Assembly (NCBI RefSeq): GCF_017654505.1 | Contig: NC_054537.1 | Location: 70,970,118-71,034,117, forward strand | Source: Polyodon spathula | Taxonomy: Eukaryota; Chordata; Actinopteri; Acipenseriformes; Polyodontidae | Length of the DNA: 64,000 bases | Reading direction: 5' to 3' | Part shown: piece after piece, positions 38,256 to 50,474 of the stretch | How the letters are laid out: each line of letters begins with the position of its first letter | Numbering within the stretch: position 1 is the first letter of the stretch | Notes under the pieces: model-generated | Seen by the model: only the letters and a program-made list of their open reading frames with translations | Told to the model about the DNA's origin: nothing | Databases searched by the model: none | Translations under genes and position numbers: made by a program

Positions 38256-38901
38256 TTTTTTCAATTATTATTATAACTTTGTGTGATATGTGCTGTTTTA
38301 AAACAAATAAATTGTTTAATAAAAATGGTGTGGATATCAAACTGCTTGCGTTCCTGGTTTATTTTGACGTTGATAAACATGTGGAAGCACGATTGGTAGT
38401 TGTCCAGCTATTTAGCTTTTCTGTGTGAAATGTCACTACGCACTCTTAAACTAAAAAGTAAGAAATGGAAAAACAATTTTACCTTTATTTTGATGTGTGT
38501 AAGAGTTATTTACATTTTTTTTCATATCTGATGTAAGAAAGTTTCAGTCTTTTAGTACTGGTACGGATGGAAATTCTAAGTGATTTAGTTTTGCTGCTGC
38601 AACATGGTGAAAACAGCAAAACTCTTGGAGCTGGATAGAGTCTCAGTAGTTTCCAACAAGTTTCTCTAACTTGTATGAGGAACTACCGTTCCTTTCAATT
38701 CTGTCTGTGTTCAGTGAAGGTGAATGCCCAGCCCAACATTGTATTTTGTTAAACCTTTATTTTGGCCCTTGTGCCCTTTTGTTTGTGTTATTTTTGTTTA
38801 TTGAAGTGCGCTTTAGTGCCTAAACTGCAGCTTCCTTGCCTGAGTCTCTTTCCTGCCACTACCATGCTACAGGTGGTGAAAAACTTTTGGCCATAGCTGT
38901 A

Positions 38902-39282
38902 CTCGAAATTCTTATTTGTACTTTTTTTTTTTTTTTATGTGCTGCCATATGCAGTTTTATTTTATAATAAAACACATAAAAAAAGGGGTACCAGCTGTTA
39001 GTTTACAAAAAGAAGCACTGACAGCAGTGGACAGGGTAAATAAAAAAGCATACCATTAACATAGTACATTTTGATTTGGGGGTGGTGGAGCGCAAATCCA
39101 TGCAAACCTCGCTCTCTTGCAATAGACCATGTGGGCAGTCAGGCTTCCTTGACTTCTGAAGTTTTAAAATAAAGGTTTAAGTTTAGGGTATGTGATTAAG
39201 CACTCACACTGGGGAAGTTTGTCTGTTACAGCACCCAAGTGGTTTAACAAGCATAACTTACTCAGGAGTAAGACTGATATAC

Positions 39283-39316
<34 letters not shown>

Positions 39317-39391
39317 CATGAGCTGTAACTGAACCTTTTAAACACAAGAATGCTGGCCAATCTTTCACAGACTTTTTTGATAGATGCAATC

Positions 39392-39430
<39 letters not shown>

Positions 39431-39949
39431 CTACACAACAGCAGCATCTGTTCCCACGTGACGGGTTTTTAATGTGCACTGTGTGTCCAGCTATATCTGA
39501 ACAGTAGTCCTACAGTGCTGGCAGTATAATAGATGCTCAAACATTTCAAGTTCCCACTGAGGTTGCTGATGTGGTGCTTCTGGGCTCAGCTCTTGGATAT
39601 GAATTAACTTGTTAACGTGGATATCTCAACCCTTCAAAACCTGTTTAAGCAGAATTTAGAGCTGCCATAGCAACTTAAATATGGTAAATGTCTGTGTTTT
39701 TTGTGTTGCCTTTCATACTTTAAAAAAAGGGGTTCAGTATTTATAACCTCTGTCTTACAGTCTTAAAAAGATGTCTGTGTCCCTACATTTTAAACAACGT
39801 GAAATGTCACCCATGTTTGCGATGTACTACAGGGAGCATAGAAAGCAAATGTATAAAATAGTGAGCTGATACTAATGATATGTCCAGGTAATTTAATCAC
39901 AATTGTATAAGGGCTGCCTCCTTAACTTTCATAAATGCATATGGTCTCT
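38902..39949. other. Unannotated sequence
   Basis: Apart from the poly-T/poly-A pair listed separately and a poly-T run near 38921-38936, I see no gene and no recognised repeat. Confidence 0.4.
39285..39428. repeat. Inverted poly-T / poly-A pair
   Basis: Thirty T residues (39285-39314) and thirty-four A residues (39395-39428) lie about 80 bp apart. They could be the tails of two oppositely oriented retrocopies, or a simple-sequence hairpin. Confidence 0.85.
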
Positions 39950-40277
39950 TGTGGCAGGGCAGAAGCCCTGCTGGTGTAAATAGTGTGTGGGCGGAATGTA
40001 AGGTTGGCAGGAATGGGGTTAAATCTGTCCCTGCCAGCAATCATAGGTGTAGACATTCTCCAATTAGGTAATTGAGTGTTAATTGGGGAGTGACCACATG
40101 TATACAAAGGAAGCAAAATCCTTTGTGTGGGAGAGTTTGTATTGTGTCTGTAGTGAAGTCTAATGCCCAGTCTACACCTTTGTGCTTAGCCATAGTACTA
40201 CAGTTGGCAATGACAATTTTGACCAGAGAAAGGGTATAACATCTATTTGGAGTACTGCTTTGTGGCACTCACTACAG
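39950..40277 (+). repeat. LTR fragment, second copy of the nested LTR family
   Basis: It starts TGTGGCAGGGCAGAAGC. It aligns with the LTR at 37041 through TGTAAATA, TTGGCAGGAATGGGGTTAA, AATTGGGGAGTGACCACAT and a TATA-box-like TATACAAAGG. It also resembles the distal part of that copy (TGTCTGTAGTGAAG, AATGCCCAG). The 3' end cannot be matched and no target duplication was found, so the copy is probably truncated. Confidence 0.7.
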
Positions 40278-40339
40278 TCCCATTATGGGTTGCAGTGGTC
40301 CTCAAGTGACTCATACCATTATGTCCTGTTTTAAGTTAT

Positions 40340-41180
40340 CAATCAATCTTTATTTTATGTAGCGCCTTTCATAGTGGACCACCATCACAAAGTGCTTTAC
40401 AAGATGCAGTAACAAGAAAATCCATAATACTTGAAATACAGAGAAATGCATAATATATGATATACAGTAAAAAAAAAATAAATAAATTGCATAATACATG
40501 AAATAGTACATTAAATACAGTGGAAAGTGCATAATACATGACAGTAACATAATACGTGAAATAGTAGCAGCAACAAAGTAGCTAATAGCAGATATCAAGC
40601 TTAAAGAGCATGGAAAGCAAGAGAGAACTGGTGGGTCTTGAGAGTACCCAAAGCTGGGAGAGAGTTCCAGAGAGTCGGAGCCATGAAACTAAACGAGCAT
40701 TCTCCAAGTGTGGTGCACATTTGCTTGGGGATAATAAGCAGACCAGAGTTGGAGGACCTCAGCTTCCGGGCATGGACATAACGTGTCAGCATGTTGAGGA
40801 GGTACTGTGTGATGAAGGGCAATTTTGGATGAGCAGGAGAGTTTTGAAAGTAGTCCTGAACTTTACAGGTAGCCAGTGCAGCTGGGCAAGATTGGGGGGT
40901 GGGGGGGGGGGGGGGTGATGTGATCATGTTTTTTACATCTGGTAAGGATCCTGGCAGTTGGTTTATCGTGCGTGCTGGGAGACCACCATATAAAGAGTTG
41001 CAGGAGTCGAGAGAAGACAAATGCATAACAAAGTATCTCTGCATCTAGGGAAAGGTAGGGGTCAACTTTGGAGATGTTTTGAAGATGGTAGAAGGAAGAT
41101 TTGACCATGGAGGAGATGCGGGCATCAAAGGAGAGGTTACTGGGGGGGAAGGCAGCGGCAGACAGTTTCCGAGGTTCAGG
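40340..41180 (-). mobile_element. L2-like LINE, 5'-truncated, with 3' UTR
   Basis: Minus-strand frames show CNSLYGGLPAR, ARILTRCKKHDHITP, then YLLNMLTRYVHARKLRSSNSGLLIIPK and FSFMAPTLWNSLPALGTLK. These correspond in order to the C-terminal part of ORF2 in L2-clade LINEs. A frameshift lies near 40895-40920 at a run of G residues. The 3' end on this strand reads CACTATGAAAGGCGCTACAT and then AAATAAAGATTG, typical of L2-type tails. Endonuclease and reverse-transcriptase cores are absent. Confidence 0.75.
40894..40916 (+). other. Long G-tract within the LINE
   Basis: Twenty-three bases, almost all G, with interruptions by T. The tract can form a G-quadruplex and coincides with the frame break in the LINE. 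Confidence 0.9.
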
Positions 41181-41379
41181 GCAGCCATATTTAGATTCTT
41201 AATGATTCTTATGTCATGTTCCATTATATTTTGACAATCTTTGTAAAGAATAAACTAGTTCACTGAAACTTTAACTTGAAATCCAATACAAATATATAAG
41301 TTAAATAAATATTATAATAGAAATAAATGATTGTAGCTGCCATGACATCCAAAGCCTATAAGTACCTCCACTGCTTGTT

Positions 41380-41435
41380 TCAAACACTTTCCCTTGATAA
41401 AGGTATGTAAAGATACCAAAACATTGGGAAGTTGG
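41380..41435 (+). repeat. Hammerhead-core-like repeat remnant
   Basis: TTGATAA (41394-41400) is followed by a clear stem-loop GGTAT-GTAAAG-ATACC and then AAAAC. This is the arrangement of a hammerhead core with both conserved boxes mutated (CTGATGA to TTGATAA, GAAA to AAAA). The intact 5-bp stem II makes chance less likely. Confidence 0.4.
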
Positions 41436-44400
41436 CACTTTTGAGCAAAACATAAACAGATTAATAACATCAATTGATCTCAAAATTAAAATGCAGATTA
41501 CTTAGTATGTTTGGCCATTCCTGTAAAAACAAAAACAACTACAAATAAAGCAATAGATTCAAATTTAGAGTTTAACCCGGCAAGCAAAGGAGCATAATAT
41601 ACTCCCCCCTCTCTGGACAAGGCTGGGAGTGAGGTGGTGGTGGTAATTCGAAAGCACGGCAGGACTGAGTTTGCGAAGTAGGTTATAAGTTGATGGGAAC
41701 TTGATGGTAATTGGCTTGTGGATGAATGTACTAGACCTTGTATTAATCATACTTTAGACTTCCTGCTTGAAATCCTTGCAAGATTTATAATTCTGATACA
41801 CTCAAGTATATCTGTTAAAAATGATAAACAGAAAGACAGGTGGATGGTCAGATAAATGACTTCCACACCACACAATGTACAATAAGTCATACCTTTCACT
41901 GAATAATATTCCATGATAAAATTCTTTAAAACCCCCTACTAGTTAATATTCGCTGCCTGCTCAGTACATTTCGTTTTTATGTTAACCAATGCATCCCTAC
42001 GAGCCTTTTTTTATTCTTTATCTAGAAAATCAATTTTTGCTTTCTTTTGAAATAAATATATTCCCCGAAAAACTAAATCTAGCAAAATATAAATCAAAGA
42101 TTAATTGCGCCTATTGCACAAATAGCTTTATATCTAGAAGCAGGTAATTTGAACACAAAATACATTAACATCTGAAATATTAGCATAATTTGTATGAGCT
42201 AATAACCCAAGTATACAAATGGAATCAAGTGGTTATTGGGGATAAGTGTTTCTTCAGAGATTAAAAGAGCACAATTTCTTTATGAATATATTAACATTTT
42301 ATGAGTGAAGTCATACAATGGCAAATTTCCCTGCATAAATAATCCTATGGTTTAATAACAGTGCCTTGCAGGAAGTCACCACAGTTGGTTTGTAATTGAA
42401 TGCAACCTTCAGAAAAATCTGAGGTTATTGCAGGCCTCCAGAGAGCTGTATCATTGCTCCAGAATTAATTTATATTAAAGCACAATACTTGCAATCTTAA
42501 ACCTAAACCTTGCAGTTTGAACAGCTTGATATTATTTGCTGGTAACTTTACAACAACATGTACCTGGGTATTGTGTGTAGTTTCCCCACTAGCCTGAAAT
42601 ACAATATTGACTGCATCTGTGTTAGATTGAGAGAAGGCCAAAGGGCAGGATGGGAAAAGAAAGACATTTCTGACAGGAACAAAACTTGAAGGAAGGATAC
42701 ACTTTCTGTTCTAAATAGTTCCTTGCATGTTTAAATTTGTTAAAATGATTGTATTCCCCCCTAAGAAGGGTATTTGCAGCTGCTTCTACCCAAGAGGTCA
42801 GTGACAAAGACTTTTTCATTCAGTGACCGAGCTCAGAACACAGTAATGATGAAGTTGAATCATCCCAGGAAGCACAAGTAGTAACAAGGTTTCCCATAGG
42901 AAGTAATTGAAAGGTTAATAAACATTTTCTTAATGTAAAATTCATGTTTGCCACGATGTGGGACCTGTATATGGATTGGATTTATGATTGATGTTATTAT
43001 TTTACTGGCTTTGGGAACTTGCAACACATCATATCAAGTGTTCATTTTCAGAAACAAACTATTTGATTTACAATCGTTTCTGGTTAGACATGAATTGTAA
43101 TATGATTACATTCTGCACTGCAGGTAAGGAAAAGATGCATGACTTAGGTCAGACCTATGCTGTTGATGGTTTATTATACCATCTGTGAAATGTTGTTATT
43201 TGAATTCAATTCATATTTGGTGATAACACCAAATAGTATTTTTGTAACAGTTTCCTAATGATTGATCCACAATATATAAAGCAAATTGACTTGCTGGAGT
43301 AGTGTTGCAGAGGGATCTTGGCACTATATAGTCAATAAAGTGATACAGAACGTCATGTGTTGTTATTATAAAAAAAAAAAAATTGTTACAGTATACAGTT
43401 GTGTTGCCACAACTTGGCAGAAACTGATTTAATTAAAGAGTTCTTGTGGCTGCTTTGTTTTCTAGATTTCAGTTCATTTATAGTTCTATGACAGGAATAA
43501 CGGAAAAGGTTGCTTTATATATTGTCCAATGTATCACCTTAACTTGATATAGAACTATAACATATGTTAAACATTAGTCAAACACAGATTTATTAACATT
43601 TCAATGATAAGACATAAATAACAGTACAGCTTTTTGCATGAGGGCAAAGTTTGTGCATTTTTGTTTTTTTGTACAGGGAAACATCTTTAAAATGATAAAC
43701 TGTGTTGTACTGTTAATATGTCATGTAAAGGGTGTCCCTTTTTGTTATAAGAGTCATTTTGTGCAGTTTGGACGAGAGTCTGCTGCTTAATCAACTATCA
43801 TTGCTGTTATAATAAGAGAAATTCCAACACATGATGTATTAACTCATTATAAAGCACAAGACAGAAGATTGCACTCTGGAACGACTATTAAACATACAAA
43901 CGTTTCCTTTTTTTACGTTGGAATTCTGTCTTATTCAATGCACAACTAACACATTTCCTGTTGGTGATTTATAAGGAATTTAATACAATTTAAAAGTTTG
44001 ATGAAATGAAAATCCTTTTAGAAATAATAATCCATTACTGAAGTAAATGTTCCACCAGTACAAAACACATTTTGTAACCTTTGCAGAGAAATTCTGTTAC
44101 ATTCTGTGCTGCCAACAAGAACTGTTTTTTTTATATACGTGGATTTCAATTTTAGAGTCTCACATTATTGGGGATATATATATATATTATAATATTATTT
44201 GTTTGTTTTGTAATAACACTATTATGTAACCAGTCATATATGAGGTAAATGAAAAATTTAATTGTTTGCACTTTGTCTAGCATCATCTCATTATATGCAG
44301 GTAGAAATGGTTAGGGCGTCAGTGTTTTGGCATGTGACATTAGTAATTATTACCAATCCTTTTCAAGTGTACAAAGTATGTGCATTCTGATGTATAACAT

Positions 44401-44930
44401 CTTGCTGCTTAAACTTTAAAAATGTTATTGTCAGTTTCTGCTAGTCTATACTTAGTGCACTGTAAATGTAAGTAGTATTTTCATTTTTCAACTTCAGATT
44501 GTTTGTACAATTTTAACTTGTTTGTATGCCACTGTTGTTTACTGTAAACTAGTACCACAATGTCACAATACAACAGGGCTAATCTAATCTAATGCAAATT
44601 AGCTTTTCAATGATGTAGGTTGTAATTGTGTCCCCAGCTGTTAAGTTGCTTATCTACAGTATTTCAGACCTATATTTGCTCTAATAGACCACGTGAAGTG
44701 ATTAGGTACCATGCCTCAGCAACGTCATCAGTGGCATCATTAACAGCCATACTGTAAATAAGAGTGTTTAATAACAATGTAAATGCGTGTTACTGAGTTG
44801 GATGGTTTAAATACAAATGTGTAATAATCAAGGTTAATAATGTTTGAATGTCTTAGATATTAAGGTTGCACTGTGTTCTGGAGATAGGGAACTGAGCAGT
44901 TTCCAATTACCTGTTACCCAGAAACATACA
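41436..44930. other. Long stretch without recognisable genes
   Basis: AT-rich, mostly unique-looking DNA. The part at about 42140-42500 is rich in TAAT/ATTA words and free of visible repeats, so it could be conserved non-coding sequence; that is only a suggestion. Reading frames are short and featureless. Confidence 0.35.
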
Positions 44931-45140
44931 TACCTGGTTTCACATACCTTGATTAGCACAAATCACATATAACCTCACCTGATATTATTACCTAGTTTCA
45001 CAGACCCCGATTAGCTAAAATACTGGATTACTTGACCTAAATTAACAAAGTAATCCAATATTGTTGCTAATTGGGGTCTGTGAAACCAGCCATAGGTAAT
45101 CCCAAGATTTATGTTAATCAAGTTATGTGAAACCTGGCTA
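44931..45140. mobile_element. Fold-back element with doubled arms
   Basis: The whole 210 bp is an imperfect palindrome. The outer arms are CCTGGTTTCACATACCTTGA and its inverse (45112-45137). The inner arms are CCTAGTTTCACAGACCCCGA followed by TTAGC...TGGATTACTT and its inverse (about 45045-45110). Outer and inner arm sequences are variants of each other, so each arm is itself a direct repeat. It resembles palindromic MITEs but I cannot assign a superfamily. Confidence 0.8.
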
Positions 45141-47760
45141 TATGTCCTTAGCAGGAATAATTGGCTTCAGCTGAAAGGGTATTGCAAAACAATAATACCC
45201 TATAATATTAGGCCCCTGTTTTGGGAATTCGTGTTTCATTCCATTTAAAGTATTAAGTACATTTTTGTTAGATGCAGTGTCAGTATTCTGAATATGACGA
45301 TTCTGTCAAAACATTTGTTTACCTAAATAAAGTTGGTTTGCTTTAGTAGCACTGAATGATGCATTGAAGTTCTGAATGATGCATTGAAAGAAAGCCTATG
45401 ATACTCAAAAGAGTAATAAATAATTCAAATTCGCTTTAATGTGAACTCATAGTATCCTACTGAGATGATGCACAAAATTTAAACATGTATTATTGCATAT
45501 CCCCCCCATTTCCTTTTATCCCTTTTTTATTTAGCCTTCATTTTACACTTATGGCATAACCCTCACACTGATCCAAATGTATTCACATAAAACACATGCA
45601 CTAAACGCTGCCAACTGATATAAGTTTATTGTGCACACCAAAACTATGAGCCGCTGTTTTTCCGTTGGTATATATTGCAAACTCTTCCTAAAGGGCAGTA
45701 CCTGGGGCTGTCCTAACACTGACTGGGTAAACTACTGAAACAATAGAAATATACAGTGGTATCCACCACAAAGTGCTGTATACAGTGAAGGACTTTTGTG
45801 ATGGCAAGGATGTAGGTCTCCTGGTACTAGCTGTGCATTTCTAGCCTAAGGCACAATTGATTTTTAAGAAACATATAAAGTGTTCAGCTCAGATGTAAAT
45901 GTATTGTGTCTGAGCATTGCTGTGCTAACAGCTCTGTCTACCCATGTACATCCCAAGGGAGTTGCAAACAGTCAGTCCATGGATTTATTGAGTTGGCTCT
46001 TCAAATTATTTATTTATTTATTTTTTCCCCGAGGAGAGACACCCTTGAACATGTTGTTTAGGTTATTGTATTTTTTTTCCACATTCAGGTTACAAACTGT
46101 AAATCGTTGTGATTTTTCTGGGGTGGAGGGGCTGGCATCAGTGGTATAACTTTGATTTCAAAAGTGTGTGTGTGGGCAGGGGGCAGTAATGTTAAATTCA
46201 TTCAGATTGCCACCTTTGAGGTAGTGAACTCTCTCTTTGGAGGGCAGGAGGGGTGTTTCACAGTCACTCTACAACAATATGATCCCAATGTTCAAATACA
46301 AAATAATTTTTATTGTATTGAGACCATAGGCATTGGAAATTGTATCACAATTGAAAAATTTCACAATAGGGGAAAAACAAGAACTTGTAGAAACAGTTCG
46401 TTACTACTGGGCTATGCTCTCCTCTCTGCTTGAGAGTGCCCATAATGCATTGTGCACCAGCCATGTCTCAGTAGTTTGGCACTCCCGCTGGGTCCCTGTG
46501 GAGATGCTGTACTGACTAGTGATTATACGAATAAATTATTGAGAAATAAGTTTTACTACTGCTGCAATGTGAGGGGGGCATTTCCCTGTTGTTGTAAAAG
46601 TGAGGGGGCATGTCCCTGTGTAAATTATATCTAGGCCTGGCACTGATTCCTACAAACCGAACTGAGTTTGTACATTTATTTTCAGATTCATTACAAAGTG
46701 ATCATTTTTTTGTACCTTGGCATCTAATTTAATTAAATTTAATTGAATGGAAAGGAAAGGCAGGTGCTGAGTACGAACCCAACCACACATGGTTCAAAGA
46801 TGAATGTCTTGCCATTCAATTACAGGAAAAACTCTGTAGCTGAGAAGTTAGTACGTGTCTTAAACTGATGTCCGTGTTATTAACTCATCTGCTGCTAGGA
46901 AAGGAGATCCATTACATTCCCCTCCGCTTAATCAAAGCTTGTCCTGCAGCGTAAACACAAGTGTGTGTCTACCTGCGCTCAGGGAGTTTCACTGTTGCTT
47001 GTCAGGGTGACCGTTCACTGTTTCATTTTATGAATGTGTGCCCTGACTATGCTGTATAGTTATCTTTGTAATTGTGTTCATGTTTGCTAAAGAAGAGCGA
47101 TACTATATAATATTTTAACCAGTTTAAATAGATGTTGCACGGGGTACTGCAGTACCCAAGGGCAGGGTTAATATGGTAAGTTTCCAGTGTTATATATCAT
47201 GTAATTGTGAATTACTATAATGTGTTTGGAATGCAACACACAGTAGGACCTGTTGTTCAAGACCTTAATTAATTAACATATGTGAAGGCCATATATTTAA
47301 AACAACAATGTCCTGGTAATATCACTGTTTTGGACGAGTGTCATTTTCTGCAGAACCGTGCTAACTGGATCACTTAAGTAATTCTCTTTGACATTAAGAC
47401 CCTCAGGTGGGTTCAATCTTGGCTTTCATAAAGGATAGTGCAACTGGAACTGTCAAAACCTGGAAGCATTTGGAAGGAAGAAAAGAAGGATTAGATCATC
47501 CAAGACAGGAGCAGAATATAATTTCTATATGTGTCAGTTATGCCTCATAATATCCCTTAAGGATAAACAGGTTGGTTTCTTGAACATATCTGGATTATTG
47601 GACCATTTCAACATGATGTAAGAGTTAAATCACAATGGTATTTCTTCTTAAATGACTTGTTTTATTTGCTTTGATGAATATTTAGATCTTGGACTTGAAA
47701 AGATTCCTCAGAAGAATAAAGTAGAGAGGGCTATGGTTTTAAGGTTCATGTGAACTTCAG
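45141..47760. other. Long stretch without recognisable genes
   Basis: It contains a 21-bp tandem duplication near 45353-45389 and a small GAGGGGGCAT duplication near 46569-46610. No coding signal is recognised. Confidence 0.35.
46755..46826 (-). repeat. Possible tRNA-like sequence
   Basis: On the minus strand TGGCAAGACATTCATC could be a degenerate A-box. TTGGGTTCGTACTCAGC further on resembles a T-arm/B-box. The fit is loose. Confidence 0.25.
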
Positions 47761-47779
47761 CCAAAACTTCAAAAGCTGA

Positions 47780-47825
47780 GTCACATTGATGAAGGCACTA
47801 GCTGACACTTGGTAACCTATTTCTT
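47780..47825 (+). repeat. Hammerhead-core-like repeat remnant
   Basis: TTGATGA (47786-47792) is followed by AGGCACTAGCT and then GACAC, close to the CTGATGA-AGGCACTAGC-GAAAC pattern of the other copies in this window. It is weak on its own and listed because of the series. Confidence 0.3.
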
Positions 47826-48195
47826 ATAGTTTAACTTTGTGTGAAATTCACTTTGGATACAGTACATGTTTTCTGCTAAGCAATTTAAGCCCTCCCGAAA
47901 TTCTGTACTTCTAATATATTTATTCCATATTATTCAGTACTAAGTTTTTAAAGCAGGTCTCGGTGAGAATGGTTAGTAAAGAATTATCAGGGCAGGTAAT
48001 GTGTAGTCAGGGCTCAAAACAGACAAAAAACAAGTGTCACCTTATGCAGAGATGACAAAGCAATAAAGATAGTTTTTTACGTAACATAGCTTTGGTAGAT
48101 ACAAAATGTGTGCAATGGGGACAAGCAACATGTTTGGAAAAAGGTAAAGATTGATATAAAAACTGCAGAAAATGCAAGCAGTGAGCCAGGGATAC

Positions 48196-48260
48196 ATATA
48201 ATAATTGGACATACTAAACTGGGGAGAAAACCGGGGTAAAAAATTGGCAACGACTAAATT
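48196..48260 (+). repeat. SINE 3' tail fragment
   Basis: ATAATTGGACATACTAAACT, then GGGGAGAAAA and AATTGGCAACGACTAAATT, matches from memory the tail of the SINE family seen at 95-374. Head and body are missing. Confidence 0.6.
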
Positions 48261-48916
48261 AAAAATAAAATAATAATGACTCAATTGCTTAAACTTCTTG
48301 AATGAAATACTTACCATTGCTTTTAATTAGTACACATTAGTGTATTCTTCAAGAAGTCCTTTTACTTTAAAAAAATGATGGTGGAGGGCTATTTAGTGGA
48401 AGGGTTCAGGCTAAAAATATATATTTCAACAGAAATGCAGCATACTGTATCAAGTCAGCAAATACAAACATTCCCAGGTATGGCTTATTTACATTCTGTC
48501 AGGAAACTACACTGGTTGTGTCTGCAAGTACATAATTATATAACTGGGCGCTGTTACAAATAAAGCCACGTTGTTAACCAGATGTGGAGGTTGATCTAGG
48601 AAAGTAATCTTCTGAATTCAGTTGCTGAGTTTAGGTTTAAGTATTCTTTTCCATTGTATTTGATATATAAAGACAACTTTCATGGAGTTATGTGGTTGTT
48701 TCACTTATGAGGATAGCCTTCATTCTTTTAGACTATTTGGTCATCCTCATTCGTGGAATGTTCATGGTGTATCCTTTATATATTTGCTTTTGTACTTATG
48801 TAAAGTGTTGTTTTTTCATTCTCAGTTGAAATACTAGCAAATACAATTATTCATTGATAAAGGCTTCTAGTAAAAAAAGTTGTTGTGTTATATTTTAGAT
48901 TTCTGTGTTAAACTGT

Positions 48917-48960
48917 ATTTTTCTCCCCAGTTTTGGAATGTCCAATTATTATTGTTACAG
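48917..48960 (-). repeat. SINE 3' tail fragment, inverted
   Basis: The reverse complement reads AATAATAATTGGACATTCCA then AAACTGGGGAGAAAAA. It is nearly the same tail as at 48196-48260, in opposite orientation 700 bp away. Confidence 0.6.
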
Positions 48961-48991
48961 TGCACTTTTGTCATTCAATTATTTTCGTACA

Positions 48992-49026
48992 TGGAGAGAG
49001 ACAGAGAGAGAAAGAGAAAGAGAGTG
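48992..49026. repeat. GA-rich simple repeat
   Basis: About 35 bases of purine-only or nearly purine-only GAGA/AAGAG repeat. Confidence 0.85.
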
Positions 49027-49842
49027 AGTTATTTTTTGCTAAATGTCGTATGGTTCATCATTTGAATATATATTTCTTGCCTGTCAGATAAAAAGGTACC
49101 CCCTGGTCATAGGTAAGTTAAACTAGTTTTGGTAGCAATTTGTTAAAAGAGGATGTGCTTGACATGAAGAGGTCAAGGGAGAAACATGCCCCTGCAAATT
49201 TAACTGTTAAAGGTCAAGTCTCTGAAGACCAACCACTTTAGCCTTTGGCAATCAGAATAGCAGCTGTTGTACTGTAAAATGCTAATTGTCAAACCTTGAG
49301 TGAGCCTGAGGGTAAGCTGTGGTAATAAGAGGGTTCTAAAGTTGAACTCCCTGATAAATGTCTTATTTTCAGATATAAGCATATTCCGTTTTATTCTTGT
49401 TGAGTTTTCAAATATTTTGAGGCAACAATGAGGTTGTGTGTCTTCCCATGTTTGCCTTTCCTAGTGCAAGTTGTTTGTGACTTAACATTTAACAAATAAA
49501 TATTAACATTTTTGGGGAGGATGGAGGCCGAAACAAAAAAAAAGCAACATGAATGAATAACAAACAGAGTTTTTATGCTCATGCCCGTTGACTTATTGGT
49601 TAGGTGTAGATTCTCCTTTGTAGAAAAGCAACCAAGTTTACAATTCTTGATATAGGATTAAGTTTGAATTTAATTCCATGATTGCAATTAGCTGTTCTCT
49701 GGTGATGAAAATCTTACTTTCTGTACTTGAATACATTACATCAAATTAATGCTTTAAATAATTAAATAAACAAACACAAGTTTATCATGTATAATACATA
49801 TAACACATATTAGCCAATAGTTATCTATTTAGCAACCCTATG

Positions 49843-50469
49843 TGTCACAAAGACGGCCGATGTGGGCGGCGTCAGAACCAGGAATTGAATACACAAAACC
49901 GGACGGATGAAATGAAATGATGATGGTGCTTGCTTGCGCCGGTTTATTGTAAAATAAAAGTGTCGAACAAACAAACAGAAACACGGCACTTGACGCCAAA
50001 ATAAATATACAAACAAAAATGGACTAACACTTGACAAAAACGGTGAGCAGATCGACAGACTAACAAACACGGTGACTTAAATAAGTATCGTGCTGGTCCC
50101 ACCAGCACGCAATAGCAATTGAAATTGTAACTCTCTTTGGTTTCTCCTCCTCTCTCCCGTTCTCCACTCATCGAACACCCAACCATGAGTATGTGAAAAG
50201 GTGCATCTATATATACTGTTGTGCTGGGATTCAATTACTAATTAATTATTCACTTGAATCCCAGCAAGTGAATTAATTATGTGCAACCTCGTGCTCACAT
50301 ATTAACTACTTTAAATGTACGTGAAGTGATGTACAATCCCTAAATACAAATATACATTTTAAACACACAGACCCGTTTATATCCCGTGTACCAATGACTA
50401 TACACCAACATTTAACAAACTACACGCAACATAACAGATAATATACACAGGGGCGGGCACTTTGTCACA
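49843..50469 (-). mobile_element. Solo LTR, minus strand, perfect 5-bp target duplication
   Basis: On the minus strand it begins TGTGACAAAGTGCCCGCCCC and ends CGGCCGTCTTTGTGACA. CTATG lies directly outside both ends (49838-49842 and 50470-50474) without a mismatch. Within it a TATATATAG box lies near 50207 and an AATAAA signal (minus strand) near 49948, in the order expected for promoter and polyadenylation site. The 627-bp LTR has no neighbouring internal region, so it arose by recombination between two LTRs. The retroelement family is not assigned. Confidence 0.9.
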
Positions 50470-50474
50470 CTATG

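Noticed and set aside
40610..40918. 102-codon plus-strand frame ending in poly-Gly
   Set aside because: It is antisense to the L2-like LINE and ends in a G-tract.
46755..46826. Functional tRNA gene
   Set aside because: The arms do not pair into a full cloverleaf and the A-box is poor. At best it is a SINE head or pseudogene.
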